NCBI RefSeq assembly: GCF_001500065.1
Contig: NZ_LQIN01000048.1
Location: 186,001 to 250,000 of the forward strand
Source of the DNA: Mycobacterium sp. IS-3022
Lineage (GTDB): Bacteria; Actinomycetota; Actinomycetes; Mycobacteriales; Mycobacteriaceae
Direction of reading: 5' to 3'
Length of the DNA: 64,000 nucleotides
Shown here in pieces: positions 61,727-64,000 of the stretch (the first letter of the stretch is position 1; each line of letters begins with the position of its first letter). Under the pieces are notes generated by a model that was not told the DNA's origin, searched no databases, and worked only from the letters and a program-made list of their open reading frames with translations. Both the position numbers and the translations under genes were made by a program.

Positions 61727-63238
61727 ATGACATCGCTCGCCGAATACCCGATCCACGACGAAGTCCGTTCATTTCTCAATGGCGGGCCGAAGAAGCTGCT
61801 TATCGACGGTGCGTGGGTCGACGCGGTGTCAGGCCGGACCTTTCCGACCTACGACCCTGCCACCGGCCATCCGCTGGTCGAGGTGGCGCACTCGGAACAA
61901 CAAGATGTAGATCGTGCCGTGCGGGCGGCTCGCCGCGCGTTCGACGAGGGTCCGTGGCAGTGGATGAGGCCGAACGAGCGCGAGCGGTTGCTGTGGCGGG
62001 TCGGCGACATGATCTCCGCGCGCGCCGAGGAATTCGGCCAGCTCGAGGCGATGGACAACGGCAAGTCCGCGGGTACTGCGACGGTCGTCGACGCGGGCTG
62101 GTCGGCGGATGTGTTCCGCTACTACGCGGGCTGGGCGACGAAGATCGAGGGATCGACACCCAGCGTCTCGATGCCGTTCGCGCCCGGTGCGCAGTTCCAC
62201 GCGTACACGCTGCGGGAGCCGGTCGGGGTGTGCGGGCTCATCGTGCCGTGGAACTTCCCGCTCCTGATGGCGACGTGGAAGCTGGCGCCGGCCCTTGCCG
62301 CGGGCAACACCGTAGTTCTCAAGCCTGCCGAGCAAACGCCGCTGACGGCGCTACTGCTCGGAGAGATCTTCACCGAGGCAGGATTCCCGCCTGGCGTGGT
62401 GAACATCGTCACCGGCTTCGGTGATGCGGGCGCGGCGCTCGCCGCGCACGACGCCGTCGACAAGATCGCCTTCACGGGGTCGACGGAGGTCGGCAAGCTC
62501 GTTCTTGATGCGGCCAAGGGCAACCTCAAGAAGGTGTCCCTGGAATTGGGCGGCAAGAGCGCGAACGTCGTGTTCGCCGACGCCGAATTCGACCCTGCGG
62601 TCGAGGGTTCGGTGAATGCGTGGCTGTTCAACCACGGCCAATGCTGCGTGGCGGGGACGCGGTTGTTGGTGGAGGACAAGATCTTCGACGAGTTCACCGG
62701 TGCCGTCGCCGAGGCCGCAAGCCAGGTGAAGATCGGGCCCGGTCTCGATCCGGCCACCCAGCTCGGACCGCTGGTGGACCAGGACCAGTTCGACCGGGTC
62801 ACTCGGTACCTGCGCGAGGGTCTGGCCGACGGGGCGCGGGCACTCACCGGCGGAAAGCGCTGGGGTGAAACGGGCTACTTCGTCGAGCCGACGGTATTCG
62901 TGGATGTGCGGCCGGACTTCAGCGTCGTGCGTGAGGAGATCTTCGGCCCGGTCGTGGCGGTCATGCCGTTCAACGCTGACGACGGTATCGCTAAAGCGAT
63001 CGCGGCGGCCAATGATTCGATCTACGGGCTGGCGGCGGGAGTGTGGACCCGGGACATCTCGAAGGCGCACAGGGCGGCTCGCCTGCTGAAGGCCGGCTCG
63101 GTCTGGGTCAACCAGTACAACGGCTTCGACACGGCGATGCCCTTCGGAGGCTACAAGCAGTCCGGCTGGGGACGTGAACTGGGCTCGTCGGCGATCGACC
63201 TCTACACGCAAACCAAAGCCGTCAACGTCGCCCTGTAG
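61727..63238 (+). CDS. NAD(P)-dependent aldehyde dehydrogenase
   Basis: A 503-residue ALDH. VPWNFPLLMATWKLAPALAA (about residues 176-195), the general-base Glu in SLELGGKSANVVF and the nucleophilic Cys in NHGQCCVAG are all present, so it should be active. It would oxidise the aldehyde made by the downstream alcohol dehydrogenase or by amine oxidation. First gene of the rightward operon; 25 nt before the alcohol dehydrogenase. Confidence 0.93.
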   Translation: MTSLAEYPIHDEVRSFLNGGPKKLLIDGAWVDAVSGRTFPTYDPATGHPLVEVAHSEQQDVDRAVRAARRAFDEGPWQWMRPNERERLLWRVGDMISARAEEFGQLEAMDNGKSAGTATVVDAGWSADVFRYYAGWATKIEGSTPSVSMPFAPGAQFHAYTLREPVGVCGLIVPWNFPLLMATWKLAPALAAGNTVVLKPAEQTPLTALLLGEIFTEAGFPPGVVNIVTGFGDAGAALAAHDAVDKIAFTGSTEVGKLVLDAAKGNLKKVSLELGGKSANVVFADAEFDPAVEGSVNAWLFNHGQCCVAGTRLLVEDKIFDEFTGAVAEAASQVKIGPGLDPATQLGPLVDQDQFDRVTRYLREGLADGARALTGGKRWGETGYFVEPTVFVDVRPDFSVVREEIFGPVVAVMPFNADDGIAKAIAAANDSIYGLAAGVWTRDISKAHRAARLLKAGSVWVNQYNGFDTAMPFGGYKQSGWGRELGSSAIDLYTQTKAVNVAL

Positions 63239-63263
63239 AGCGCGTTCAACAAAGGAGATTCTG

Positions 63264-64000
63264 GTGAAAACCACAGCAGCAGTACTTCTGGAGGCGGGCA
63301 AGCCCTTCGAGATCATGGAACTCGCGCTCGACGGCCCTCGCGAAGGCGAAGTATTGATCAACTACACGGCCGCCGGCTTGTGTCACTCCGACCTGCATCT
63401 CACCGATGGCGATCTACCGCCTCGGTTCCCGATCGTCGGTGGACACGAGGGCGCCGGCATCATCGAAGACGTCGGTCCCGGCGTCACGAAGGTCAAGCCC
63501 GGTGACCATGTCGTGTGCAGTTTCATCCCTAACTGTGGTCATTGCCGGTATTGCTCGACCGGTAGGCAGAATCTGTGCGACATGGGGGCCACGATCCTCG
63601 ACGGCTGCATGCCGGACGGTTCGTTCCGATTCCACGGCGGAGGACAGGATTTCGGGGCGATGTGCATGCTGGGTACCTTCTCTCAGAAGGCCACGATCTC
63701 GGCGAATTCGGTCGTCAAGATCGACGATTGGCTGCCGCTGGAGACCGCGGTCCTGACCGGCTGTGGCGTGCCGACCGGATGGGGCAGTGCGACCTACGCC
63801 GGTAACGTCCGCCCGGGGGATATCACCGTCATCTACGGCATCGGCGGTATCGGCATCAATGCCGTGCAGGGTGCCGCACACGCCGGCGCCAAGTACGTAG
63901 TCGTCGTCGATCCCGTTGCGTTCAAGCGCGAGACCGCGCTGAAATTCGGTGCGACACACGCCTTTGACGACGCAGCCGCGGCCGCCGAGAAGGTGAACGA
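63264..64000 (+). CDS. Zinc-type NDMA-dependent alcohol dehydrogenase, 5' part (cut by window edge)
   Basis: 245 codons from GTG 63264, preceded by AAAGGAG. The product starts MKTTAAVLLEAGKPFEIMEL and has the catalytic zinc ligands in GLCHSDLH and GGHEGAG, the structural zinc site CGHCRYCSTGRQNLC, and the nucleotide motif YGIGGIGINAVQGA. This resembles the NDMA-dependent alcohol dehydrogenases (TIGR03989 group, e.g. M. tuberculosis AdhD), which hold NAD tightly and are associated with the mycofactocin redox system. The C-terminal third lies outside the window. Confidence 0.88.
   Translation, partial: MKTTAAVLLEAGKPFEIMELALDGPREGEVLINYTAAGLCHSDLHLTDGDLPPRFPIVGGHEGAGIIEDVGPGVTKVKPGDHVVCSFIPNCGHCRYCSTGRQNLCDMGATILDGCMPDGSFRFHGGGQDFGAMCMLGTFSQKATISANSVVKIDDWLPLETAVLTGCGVPTGWGSATYAGNVRPGDITVIYGIGGIGINAVQGAAHAGAKYVVVVDPVAFKRETALKFGATHAFDDAAAAAEKVN

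Overview
The window is a high-GC mycobacterial chromosome segment next to the replication origin. Gene content and order match Mycobacterium tuberculosis genes Rv3911-Rv3906c and Rv0036c-Rv0058. A gene closely resembling the glucosylglycerate hydrolase of rapid growers points to a Mycolicibacterium-type organism. Homologue names are from memory of those families; no search was run.

1-9.2 kb: start of sigM (cut by the window edge), then the murJ/mviN - Rv3909-like - mutT4 operon (leftward, stop/start overlaps), divergent from pcnA and a DxDxDG-repeat protein. 9.2-23.3 kb: a DinB-like protein, MFS transporter, YqgE, small membrane protein, Mtc28 antigen, leuS, an SDR, ggH, MarR, an amino-acid ABC transporter with fused binding protein and permease, GntR and an F420-type oxidoreductase. 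23.4-37.4 kb: PhoX phosphatase, methyltransferase, esterase, ino1, PadR, DUF1707 protein, thioesterase, DUF5318 protein, ponA1, a GT-C glycosyltransferase-like protein, and the rpsF-ssb-rpsR-rplI operon preceded by a leader that fits the S6:S18-binding RNA motif.

37.4-40.6 kb: dnaB, preceded by a LexA-type SOS box and DnaA-box-like words. It is split in its Walker A motif by a 417-residue class 3 intein carrying a LAGLIDADG endonuclease with an eight-cysteine insertion. A second, diverged copy of the dnaB 3' tail lies just downstream.

40.6-48.7 kb: an accessory stretch of gene fragments (cytochrome P450, TetR, dihydrofolate-reductase-like), a parDE module, a TetR/DUF2236 pair, a secreted NlpC/P60-like protein, a 446-bp internally deleted IS21-type element, an AraC regulator, a TIGR00027-type methyltransferase and an arr-type rifamycin ADP-ribosyltransferase. 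A class III adenylate cyclase follows.

49.9-64 kb: about twelve enzyme and membrane genes in three operons around one TetR gene: flavin amine oxidase, phytanoyl-CoA-type dioxygenase, RidA, Baeyer-Villiger monooxygenase, two hydrolases and a PHA-synthase-like protein; a saccharopine-dehydrogenase-like reductase, FAD oxidoreductase and membrane protein; and aldehyde and NDMA-type alcohol dehydrogenases. A shared operator, TCGAA-N5-TTCGA, begins at or just after the -10 element of each promoter. I infer a TetR-controlled amine/ketone catabolic regulon; the substrate is unknown.
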